From Mucilaginibacter lappiensis (GTDB taxonomy: Bacteria > Bacteroidota > Bacteroidia > Sphingobacteriales > Sphingobacteriaceae), in contig NZ_FTMG01000004.1 of NCBI RefSeq assembly GCF_900155965.1, forward strand, positions 248,001 through 312,000: DNA of 64,000 bases, read 5' to 3'. The notes beneath the pieces were generated by a model, which worked only from the letters and a program-made list of their open reading frames with translations, had not been told where the DNA came from and made no database searches. A program made the position numbers and the translations under genes. Shown here piece after piece: positions 1 to 8,070 of the stretch. Position 1 is the first letter of the stretch. Each line of letters begins with the position of its first letter.

Positions 1-1610
1 CCTGCATCTCCCATAATTGTTCTGCCTACAAACTTTTCCCAAGGCCGGCTATCATATTTTATACTTCCGCCCTTATCGGCAGTTGATGCAGGTGCCTGAT
101 AGCAAAACGTTACATTATTTATGCCTGGGTAAGCTAATAACCTGTTACGCAAAAAATCAGTCTTACTTTTGGCGTTATCAGGAACAGGCAACATCAATAC
201 CGCGCTTTTGTTAAATCCAATATCTGCAGTTTTTAAATATCTTACCTGCAAAGTGATCAGTATGGTACTAATGATCAATACCTGTGCAATAACATTTTGA
301 ACCACGATCAAACCTTTACGTGCTAACCCGGCTGATTTGGCATTTTGACCAAGCTGGTTTTTAAGGGCATTTACCGGTTTAAAACGGCTTAACAACATAG
401 CCGGATAAAAACCAGCAGCCATGATAATAAACACCAACAACACAAGCACAAATACAGCCAGCTTAAAGTCATTAATAAGGTTAAGTGTTAAACAGGTTGC
501 TAACCAGTTATTAATTACAGGCAATGTTACCCATACCCAGAGCACTGATAATAAGGCCCCAAAGAAGGTAATACTGGCAGTTTCGGCCATAAACTGGAAA
601 AATATAGCCGATGGGGTACTACCTAAAACTTTGCGTGTGCCTATTTCTTTTGCCCGTTTAAAACTTTGGGCAGTAGCCATATTTATAAAGTTAACGCAGG
701 CAATTACAATTAATAACAAACCTATCAGCGCAAGTGTAACCAATAATGACCGTTCAATAACTCCACTGTAACGGCCATCAAAATGAACCTCGCTTAAGGG
801 CTGCAATTTAAAATGAAAAGCTTTGGCTCTGTCGCCCAAGTCATTCACAGTCATTTTTCTGATCATGGTTTCCACACTTTTGGGCGAAACATGATCAGGT
901 AATAGAAAATACATGGCCGTGGTAGTATTAACCCATCCCCAATCATTCTGTAAAGGTTCGGCAACATCCGGATAAATGTTTTTCAAAGTCGATAGCGACA
1001 AAAACATATCGGCTTTTATATCCGTATTCGCCGGATGGTCTTTTATTACACCGGTTACTTTAAAATTATTTTTATTATCGATCCTAATAACCCTGCCGAT
1101 GACATCTTGATTGTTAAAATATTTCTGAGCCAGGGTATGACTTAATACAACGGTATTGGGTTCACTCAGTGCTATATTTTTATTACCCTGTTCCCATTCA
1201 TAATCAAATAGGTCAAAAAAGTGATTATCCGTTATGGCCACATTTTCATGTTCGGCAAATAATTTGACAATTGTATTTCCCGGCTGGGTTAGGGCGACTG
1301 TTGTATTGTGAATCCGTAAAACCGCAGCAGCCTCTTTAATTTGAGCGATGTTTGTCTTCGCCTTGAGCATAGCTAAAGGCGAACCTTGTTCAAACAAAAC
1401 ACTGCCATCGTCTAAATGTAATTCTGTAACTACCTTATAAAGCTGTTTGGCATCGTGATGATAAGTATCAAAACTCAGGTGGTACGTTATAAACTGAAAT
1501 AAAATAAGGCTACAACCTATCCCTAATGATAAGCCGAATATATTGATCAGGGTATAAAACTTATGTTTCTGAAGGTTACGCCAGGCAATTTTAAAGTAAT
1601 TACGTATCAT
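1..1610 (-). CDS. FtsX/MacB-type ABC transporter permease, C-terminus beyond window
   Basis: The open frame begins with ATG at 1610 (MIRNYFKIAWRNL) and runs unbroken to the left edge, showing about 536 residues of a protein that is about 800 residues in its neighbours. Visible are TM1 (about residues 20-42), a MacB-type periplasmic core domain (about 50-280), a first FtsX domain with the coupling motif RAKEIGTRKVLGS, a mid-protein membrane segment and the start of the second periplasmic half. It lies 99 bp downstream of the next permease on the same strand and is probably the last visible member of the three-permease unit that starts at 6680. By family the protein is a mechanotransmitting inner-membrane permease without its own ATPase domain. 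The substrate is unknown. I see no frameshift; it is partial only because the window ends. Confidence 0.9.
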   Translation of the reverse strand, partial: MIRNYFKIAWRNLQKHKFYTLINIFGLSLGIGCSLILFQFITYHLSFDTYHHDAKQLYKVVTELHLDDGSVLFEQGSPLAMLKAKTNIAQIKEAAAVLRIHNTTVALTQPGNTIVKLFAEHENVAITDNHFFDLFDYEWEQGNKNIALSEPNTVVLSHTLAQKYFNNQDVIGRVIRIDNKNNFKVTGVIKDHPANTDIKADMFLSLSTLKNIYPDVAEPLQNDWGWVNTTTAMYFLLPDHVSPKSVETMIRKMTVNDLGDRAKAFHFKLQPLSEVHFDGRYSGVIERSLLVTLALIGLLLIVIACVNFINMATAQSFKRAKEIGTRKVLGSTPSAIFFQFMAETASITFFGALLSVLWVWVTLPVINNWLATCLTLNLINDFKLAVFVLVLLVFIIMAAGFYPAMLLSRFKPVNALKNQLGQNAKSAGLARKGLIVVQNVIAQVLIISTILITLQVRYLKTADIGFNKSAVLMLPVPDNAKSKTDFLRNRLLAYPGINNVTFCYQAPASTADKGGSIKYDSRPWEKFVGRTIMGDA

Positions 1611-1709
1611 ACCAAATTGTTTATACGATGATAACTAAAATGCCTTAACTAAGTAGTTAAATAGTGTTAAAGTTTAAAACAGCCCTAGTCCGTAACTACT
1701 CAAGCCACA

Positions 1710-4181
1710 TTATTCGCTCCTCAAACTTTTAACCGGGTTGGTAATTGCTGCCTTAACCGTTTGGAAGCTCAAAGTGCACAAAGCAGCCAGCAGCATACCG
1801 GCGCCGCTCAATACAAATATCCACCAACTGATGGTTGTGCGATCGGCAAAGCTTTCCATCCATTTATGCATGGCATACCAGGCCAGGGGCGTAACCAAAG
1901 CAAAAGCCAGTACAATAAGTATGATCAGCTCAGTTGATAGCAGAGTAACAATTTGAGTTACCGAGGCACCCAGAACTTTACGTACCCCTATTTCTTTGGT
2001 ACGCAAATTAGTGGTGTACATGGCTAAACCAAGCAAACCGAGGCAACTGATGAATACCGACAATCCGGTGGCCCAGGTCAATAAAGTTGACGTGTGTTGC
2101 TCCGCATCATAGAATTTGGCAATATTTTCATCAAAAAAATGATATTCAAAATCATCTTCAGGATAAATCTCTTTCCATGCCGATTCCATTGCCGAAATTG
2201 CTTTTTTCCAATCATTACCACCAGCCGATTGTGGTTTTAATGCGATATGAAATGTGCCGTTATTATAACGCTCTTTACTGGTTAAAATAGCCAAAGGCCT
2301 AATCGGCGAATGCAGGGATTCATGATAAAAATCTGCAACCACTCCAATGATTTCCATTTTGGTATCGCCATTGAAATTATCTATTAGTTTACCTACTGCA
2401 TCTTTAGGATTTTTAAATCCAAATATTTTTGCACAAGTAGTATTAATTAAGAAACCTCGGGAGGTATCCGCTAATCGTAGATTACGGCCAGCAAGTAGTT
2501 TGATCTTATATACATTAATGTAATTTTCGTCGCCATATTTTTCTTCCAGATTTATTTTGATATCCTTTTTCCCGTCTTTATAAGTAGCTTCTGTTGAATT
2601 ACTTGAACTAGAAGATGGGGCATCCTTACCCACGGCTATCATCTCAATCTGAGGTATCGCTTTTAGTTTGTTCATAAATACCTGGTTACGACTAGCTGTA
2701 CGGTTTTTCCAGGGGGAGTTAATTACTATAATAGCATCTTTTTTAAAACCCAGATCCTTATGTAGTGCGTAATATATTTGTTTGCTGACCAGTATCGTCG
2801 CCATGATGAAAAACTGGGCTATAACAAACTGTAAAACTGTTAATGATTTACGCAACATCGCATTACGTGTTTTATTACTATTAGCAGCTGTTTGATTTTT
2901 AAGTACCAATGCAGGTTTATATCCTGATAATAAGACAGCCGGATAAAACCCAGATAAAAGGCTCACCATAATTGTTAATAAGAATAGAAAAATTATCAAA
3001 TCCGGATGTCCTAATATATCTACCTTAATACCTTCCGGAATAAAATCAGCAAACAACTTTAGTATAACAGGAGCCATAGCTACGGAAACAATTACAGCAA
3101 TTAAGGTTATTAAAAATGTTTCACTTAAAAACTGGATAATAAGTTGTACGCGACTACTACCCATTGTTTTACGGATACCTATTTCTTTAGCTCTTTGTGT
3201 AGCCTGAGCGGTGGTTAAATTGACAAAGTTGATGCAGCCTAATAACAACAGGAACAAGGCAATCACCAGTAAACCATACAATGTAGTTTTGTTCGCACTA
3301 CGACTGGCACCGGTATCAAAAGTTCCGTATATTCCGTTAAAGTGTAAATCGCTTAGTGGCTGTAGTGTGAAATTTCGGGTATTGCCTTTATCTGATGGTT
3401 TGGGTGGATTGTTTTTCTTTAACAACTCATTTAATTGTTTTTCGATGTGGGCAACAGTAATGTTAGGTGATAACTTGATAAAAAGTTGAGAAGCAGATGT
3501 TGTCCCTCCCCAGTTTTTTGGTCTTATTTCATTCAGAAGGGCCTTATTGGAATTTATGGAAGCATGAGATATAAAATCATGAAAAGTAAAATCGTTATTG
3601 CCTTTTAAGGGTTCTACAATACCACTAACTGTTGTGGTTAAAGTATCATAAGTAACCGTACGTCCCAACATTTGATTATAAGAAAGTGAGGGAAAGTATT
3701 TTTTAGCTTGATCTGTAGTCAATACAACCTGGTTAGGCTCATTTAATGCGGTTTTAGCAGAACCAGCTCTCCAACTATAATTAAACAAGTTAAAATAATG
3801 GCTATCAGCAAGAACTACATTGTCCTGAATCTTAAATTTAACCGGGACACCCGATTTTGAGGGAATAAGTACATTGGGTTGATTGAGGGTGAAAAAAGGT
3901 GCCGAAATAGCTACTCCACTTACAGATTTCATTGCTTCGGGCAAAGCTCCGGTAACGCCCCTGTTATGGGCCTCCTGGCCAGAAAATGTGTAATTAGAAA
4001 CTATACGATATATCCTGTCCCCATCTGTAAAAGATTGATTAAAGGTGAAATCAAAATGTACGATCAAATAAATGACCAATGCCGAACTTATACCAATGGA
4101 TAACCCGATGATATTGATCAGCGTAAACAGTTTATGCTTACTAAAGTTGCGCAAGGCAATCTTAAAATAATTTTTGATCAT
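1710..4181 (-). CDS. FtsX/MacB-type ABC transporter permease (823 aa)
   Basis: This is a double-length FtsX permease: TM1 (about residues 20-42), periplasmic MacB-like domain 1, FtsX domain 1 with RAKEIGIRKTMGS, a central TM after about 430, periplasmic domain 2, and FtsX domain 2 with RTKEIGVRKVLGA. It ends in the tail NPVKSLRSE that recurs through this array. The two halves look like a fused pair of MacB permeases, so one polypeptide may supply both transmembrane halves. It follows the permease at 4242-6680 by 60 bp and precedes the partial one by 99 bp, all on the minus strand, as in an operon. No ATPase is fused or adjacent; the only one in view is at 20534. The substrate cannot be read from sequence. 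Confidence 0.93.
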   Translation of the reverse strand: MIKNYFKIALRNFSKHKLFTLINIIGLSIGISSALVIYLIVHFDFTFNQSFTDGDRIYRIVSNYTFSGQEAHNRGVTGALPEAMKSVSGVAISAPFFTLNQPNVLIPSKSGVPVKFKIQDNVVLADSHYFNLFNYSWRAGSAKTALNEPNQVVLTTDQAKKYFPSLSYNQMLGRTVTYDTLTTTVSGIVEPLKGNNDFTFHDFISHASINSNKALLNEIRPKNWGGTTSASQLFIKLSPNITVAHIEKQLNELLKKNNPPKPSDKGNTRNFTLQPLSDLHFNGIYGTFDTGASRSANKTTLYGLLVIALFLLLLGCINFVNLTTAQATQRAKEIGIRKTMGSSRVQLIIQFLSETFLITLIAVIVSVAMAPVILKLFADFIPEGIKVDILGHPDLIIFLFLLTIMVSLLSGFYPAVLLSGYKPALVLKNQTAANSNKTRNAMLRKSLTVLQFVIAQFFIMATILVSKQIYYALHKDLGFKKDAIIVINSPWKNRTASRNQVFMNKLKAIPQIEMIAVGKDAPSSSSSNSTEATYKDGKKDIKINLEEKYGDENYINVYKIKLLAGRNLRLADTSRGFLINTTCAKIFGFKNPKDAVGKLIDNFNGDTKMEIIGVVADFYHESLHSPIRPLAILTSKERYNNGTFHIALKPQSAGGNDWKKAISAMESAWKEIYPEDDFEYHFFDENIAKFYDAEQHTSTLLTWATGLSVFISCLGLLGLAMYTTNLRTKEIGVRKVLGASVTQIVTLLSTELIILIVLAFALVTPLAWYAMHKWMESFADRTTISWWIFVLSGAGMLLAALCTLSFQTVKAAITNPVKSLRSE

Positions 4182-4241
4182 AATGATATATATTTAAAAA
4201 TCTAATTTCTAAACAGCCTTAAGCTTTCTGTATTTAGCTTC

Positions 4242-6680
4242 TTATTCGCTGCGTAAACTCTTTACCGGGTTGGCTGTAGCTGCTTTGATAGATTGAAAAC
4301 TAATAGTTACAAAAGCGATTACTATCGCAATAACACCGGCCATTACAAATACCCACCATTGTATACTGATACGGAAAGCAAAATCGAGCAGCCATTTACT
4401 CATGGTATACCAGGCGATTGGTAAAGCAATCACCGAAGCTATGAGTACCAGTTTTAAAAAGTCTTTAGATAGTTCTGTTACAATCTGAGGGATACTTGCT
4501 CCAAGCACCTTACGTACCCCTATCTCTTTAATGCGCTGGCTAATGGTAAACGCCGAAAGACCAAAAAGTCCGAGACATGCTATAAATATGGCAATGAAAG
4601 AAAATATGGTGAACAAGTGGCCTTGTTGCTGTTCGCTGTCATATAGCTTTTGAAACCTTTCGTCCAGAAACGTATATTCAAATGGCGTTTCTGGCTGTAA
4701 TTTCTGCCAGGCTTGCTGAATTGTATTTATAGATGAGTTTATATTATTGCCTGCAATTTTTATGGATAATCTGTCATAATTTTCGCCGCCTGAATTATTG
4801 TGGCCTGGCATACGGAATAACAAAGGAATTATACTTTGATGCATCGACTCAAAATGAAAATCGCTAACTACCCCAATCACTTTACCCCTTACTCCGCCAT
4901 ATGCTAGATCTTTTCCTACGGCATTTTCAGAGGTTTTCCAGCCAAGAACTTTTGCAGCAGCAGTGTTGATAACATAGTTATTGCTATCGGTACCAAAATC
5001 ACGCGAAAAATTGCGCCCAGCAGCCATCTTCATACCAAAAGTAGGAATAAAGCCATAATCTGTATTTACATATTTGACATCTGCCTTAACCGGTTGTGAT
5101 TTACTCCCTTCAAAAACTGATATATCCCGATCATCCAATAATCTGCCAGACGGAATGCGTGATGAACGGCCCATCTCTTTAACACCCGCATTTTTAGTTA
5201 CTTCATTTTTAAACGTTTCGAATTGGCTATTGCTGAATGGGTTACTCATTGTGATAACATGCTCCTTATCAAAGCCCAGCGACTTTTGTTGGATATAACT
5301 CAATTGTTGAAATACAATAGTAGTAGCAACTATAAGCACGATAGAAACAGAAAACTGCACCACCACTAAAACCTTACGAAATGATATACTACCTGTACCT
5401 ATTTTTAATATCCCTTTCAATACTTTAACAGGTTTAAATGACGACATGAACAGGGCAGGATAAATTCCACTTAGGATACCTATAAAGAATGGCAATATTA
5501 ATATGGTCAGTAATAAACCTGGCTGATACAAACTGCTGAAGTTCAATCCCAGGTTTGATAATCCATTAATAAACGGTATTAATAACCAGGTAAGTACTAA
5601 TGCTAATATCAATGAAAAGAAAGTGATCAATACCGACTCACTTAAAAACTGCGTAATTATTTCTTTCCGCTGGGCCCCTATAACTTTACGGATACCGATC
5701 TCTCGCGCCCTTAATGCCGAACGCGCGGTCGACAGGTTCATATAATTGATACAGGCTATCAGCAGGATAAATAAGGCTATTGCCGAAAATATATAAACCC
5801 GCTTAATATCGCCATTGGCTTCTATTTCAGAATCCAGGTGCGAATGCAGATGTATATCCAATAACTTTTGAATATGCAACTTACTGTTTTGTGACTCCCG
5901 AAAATTTCCTGGTTGTCCGGGGAAATGAACATATTTATCTAAAAAGGCCGGAAATAATGATTCCATATGCTCTACATTGTAATTGGGTGGTAAAAGCATA
6001 TACGTATAAAAATCATTGTTGCCCCAATTGGTATGTAGTTGTTTATCGCCATACAACGTACTATCCTTTAAAGTAATGAACGATAAAAGCATTTCCGGGT
6101 GAAGGTGCGCATTAGCCGGGAAAGGCTTATAAATACCAGTTACCTTAAAGTTAAACCGGTTACCCAGTCTGATCTCCTTATTCATAGGGTCCTCGTTGCC
6201 AAAATATTTACGGGCCATGTCTTCGGTCATCATTACCGTGAAAGGATCAGAAAGAGCGGTTTTATGATCACCCTCAATGGTTTTTACGGTGAAAACATCA
6301 ACAAAATTTTCATCAGCAAAGTAAGATCCATTTTCATTAAGTAATTTATCCTTATAACGCATGGAAATGACACCGTTCCCCCGTAACCGGGTTATTTTCT
6401 TGATGTCGGGAAATTCATTTTTTAATAACGGGGCGAATGGTGGTGCTATTGACCCCAGGAAAAGCGTTTGAACACCATCTACGGTGTTAAAGCTCCTGGT
6501 TACCCGGTAAACATCCCTGGCATTGGTATTATATTTATCGTAGCTCAGTTCATTTACAATATATATGAGGATAAGCATACAACAGGTTAAGCCGATGGTT
6601 AAGCCAAAAATATTGATGAACGAAATAAATTTATGTCGTGTGATATTGCGTACTGCGCTTCTTAAATAATTCTTTAACAT
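4242..6680 (-). CDS. FtsX/MacB-type ABC transporter permease (812 aa), first gene of second unit
   Basis: The architecture matches the other array members: N-terminal MLKNYLRSAVRNI, TM1, periplasmic domain, FtsX with RAREIGIRKVIGA, central TM, second periplasmic domain, FtsX with RIKEIGVRKVLGA, and tail NPVKSLRSE. This gene opens the second minus-strand unit. Upstream (6681-6866) lie a sigma-54-like core and a 30-bp motif shared with the promoter region of the adaptor gene at 22584. A terminator at 6867-6893 separates it from the DUF4097-like gene upstream. It is therefore probably controlled by the response regulator at 22937. The permease call is firm; the transported substrate is unknown. 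Confidence 0.93.
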   Translation of the reverse strand: MLKNYLRSAVRNITRHKFISFINIFGLTIGLTCCMLILIYIVNELSYDKYNTNARDVYRVTRSFNTVDGVQTLFLGSIAPPFAPLLKNEFPDIKKITRLRGNGVISMRYKDKLLNENGSYFADENFVDVFTVKTIEGDHKTALSDPFTVMMTEDMARKYFGNEDPMNKEIRLGNRFNFKVTGIYKPFPANAHLHPEMLLSFITLKDSTLYGDKQLHTNWGNNDFYTYMLLPPNYNVEHMESLFPAFLDKYVHFPGQPGNFRESQNSKLHIQKLLDIHLHSHLDSEIEANGDIKRVYIFSAIALFILLIACINYMNLSTARSALRAREIGIRKVIGAQRKEIITQFLSESVLITFFSLILALVLTWLLIPFINGLSNLGLNFSSLYQPGLLLTILILPFFIGILSGIYPALFMSSFKPVKVLKGILKIGTGSISFRKVLVVVQFSVSIVLIVATTIVFQQLSYIQQKSLGFDKEHVITMSNPFSNSQFETFKNEVTKNAGVKEMGRSSRIPSGRLLDDRDISVFEGSKSQPVKADVKYVNTDYGFIPTFGMKMAAGRNFSRDFGTDSNNYVINTAAAKVLGWKTSENAVGKDLAYGGVRGKVIGVVSDFHFESMHQSIIPLLFRMPGHNNSGGENYDRLSIKIAGNNINSSINTIQQAWQKLQPETPFEYTFLDERFQKLYDSEQQQGHLFTIFSFIAIFIACLGLFGLSAFTISQRIKEIGVRKVLGASIPQIVTELSKDFLKLVLIASVIALPIAWYTMSKWLLDFAFRISIQWWVFVMAGVIAIVIAFVTISFQSIKAATANPVKSLRSE

Positions 6681-6740
6681 GCCTGTAAATCTTAAATTAT
6701 AAAACTTGATGTCCTCATCTCAACCTCCCTCTGCTTAAGT

Positions 6741-6758
6741 GATTAAAACATGTACCAA
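6741..6758 (-). promoter_or_regulatory. sigma-54-like promoter core before the second permease unit
   Basis: On the minus strand TTGGTACATGTTTTAATC resembles the sigma-54 consensus TTGGCACG-N4-TTGC in its -24 half. The -12 half reads TTAA and lacks GC. The TGG lies exactly 63 bp downstream of the 30-bp motif at 6821-6850, the same distance as at the adaptor gene. The degenerate -12 box keeps this tentative. Confidence 0.4.
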
Positions 6759-6820
6759 TTATATAAATTACTAATAAAGAGGCGATTATGCAGAATTTAA
6801 TATTTAAACTGTTCGCAGGC

Positions 6821-6850
6821 GTAACAGTAGGTGTCCGGTTATGATACAGT
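6821..6850 (-). promoter_or_regulatory. Putative upstream activating site, copy A
   Basis: This 30-bp segment matches 22693-22722 at 26 of 30 positions, including an identical CGGTTATGATACAGT block (plus-strand reading). It lies 141 bp upstream of the permease start at 6680, a normal enhancer distance for a sigma-54 activator. Given the NtrC-type regulator at 22937, I infer that this is its binding site. The binding itself is not shown by sequence. Confidence 0.6.
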
Positions 6851-6859
6851 AAAGAAAAA

Positions 6860-6893
6860 CAAAAAAGCCTGTTGGATTAATTTTCCAACAGGC
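6860..6893 (-). terminator. Rho-independent terminator of the adaptor-led unit
   Basis: GCCTGTTGGA (6867-6876) pairs perfectly with TCCAACAGGC (6884-6893) around a 7-nt loop. On the minus strand the stem is followed by six T's. It ends the transcript coming from the DUF4097-like gene (stop at 6917). The plus-strand side also has five T's, so it may be bidirectional. Confidence 0.9.
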
Positions 6894-6916
6894 TTTTTCA
6901 TATGATTAATAGTTAA

Positions 6917-7951
6917 TCAGTTAACATTCAGATTAACCCGGCCATTCCCTCTTACTTCCACCAATGAACCGCCGCCATTGAGTTTGCCCCTTACTCTATC
7001 TTTTTCTTTAGTTCCATCAAAATTTCCCGTAAAATTGGTTTCTACCTTTTCACCCCGAAGGTCCAAGTCAACACCTTGTTTTGATGGCAGATCCAAATCA
7101 ATATGACCGGAACTTACATCTATCTTAACATACTTACCCACGCTGTTAAACTGCGCATGAAAACTACCCGCGCTGGTTGAGGCCTCGAGTGCGCATGACA
7201 ATTGAGTAAGGTTGATACTGCCACCGCTGGTACCGGTGATCAGCTCGCCATTAATACTATTACCATGAATGCTGCCGCCACTTGTTGTTGCATCAATATT
7301 ACCCTGTAATCCTTCTAATTGTAACGAACCTCCGGATGTTTCTAACCTGATGTGTCCAATGCAATTAATCGCAGCGATGCTTCCGCCACTTGTTGACAGA
7401 TCAATATCCTGACCAGAATTGCTTACATGAACACTGCCACCTGAAGTTCTGCCATGTATGGTACCGGTTAATCTGTCCATATGCAGGCTTCCTCCACTGG
7501 TCTGAAAATCTTGTTTACCGGTTAAATTATCCAGATTAATACTACCGCCGCTGGTATTCAAATCCGTAGTTACCTGTTTAGGCACAAATACTTTAAATGA
7601 TATATTAAGAGAGTTATTCCAGTTAAACAAGCCTTTACTCTTAGCTTTTGCTATAGCTTGTACTTCGCCATTATTAACGGATACATCTAATGTATAATTC
7701 TCTAAAAGCTTTTTTATTTCATCGTTCGAGATATCATGATAACCATTAGTTCCGCTGATATAAACCTCAACCCGGGGCTCTTCGCCACTTCCGCCGGTAA
7801 CAGCAATGCTACCACCCGATGTTTTGACAACAACCGATCTGATTGCGGAGCCTGATAATGATTTAGTCATATAAGGGGTTTGCCCACTACGCTGAGCAAA
7901 GGCTACACAACTTTGACCGGCTACAAATAACAACAGTAAATATTTTTTCAT
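6917..7951 (-). CDS. Secreted DUF4097-like solenoid protein with 18-residue TSGGS repeats
   Basis: The 344-residue protein starts with a clear signal peptide (MKKYLLLLFVAGQSCVAFAQ). It resembles the DUF4097 'putative adhesin' family. From Thr133 to about residue 258 it contains seven consecutive repeats of exactly 18 residues, each opening with TSGGS. An eighth opens with TSAGS at 259. An isolated KTSGGSIAV lies near residue 43. Such regularity predicts a right-handed beta-helix or roll with the SGGS turns stacked. It is the last gene of the adaptor-led ABC unit, 119 bp behind a permease and just before a terminator, so it is probably exported or sensed together with that system. Function is unknown; an envelope-stress sensor, adhesin or cargo role is possible. 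Confidence 0.8.
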   Translation of the reverse strand: MKKYLLLLFVAGQSCVAFAQRSGQTPYMTKSLSGSAIRSVVVKTSGGSIAVTGGSGEEPRVEVYISGTNGYHDISNDEIKKLLENYTLDVSVNNGEVQAIAKAKSKGLFNWNNSLNISFKVFVPKQVTTDLNTSGGSINLDNLTGKQDFQTSGGSLHMDRLTGTIHGRTSGGSVHVSNSGQDIDLSTSGGSIAAINCIGHIRLETSGGSLQLEGLQGNIDATTSGGSIHGNSINGELITGTSGGSINLTQLSCALEASTSAGSFHAQFNSVGKYVKIDVSSGHIDLDLPSKQGVDLDLRGEKVETNFTGNFDGTKEKDRVRGKLNGGGSLVEVRGNGRVNLNVN

Positions 7952-8070
7952 GGTTTTTTGTTTAGTTCAGCTATAAGACCAACTTTTATAGATTTTGGTT
8001 GCACCCAGTCTAAAATATATCAAATTCAATAACCGGTTTCAAATTTAGTACAATTCAAAACCTGTTAACC

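Noticed and set aside
421..771. Plus-strand frame of 116 codons at the left edge
   Set aside because: It lies wholly inside the partial permease on the minus strand, which has clear family motifs through this region.
1..1610. Possible pseudogene at the left edge
   Set aside because: The minus-strand frame is continuous from ATG to the edge with all expected permease motifs; it is only cut by the window.
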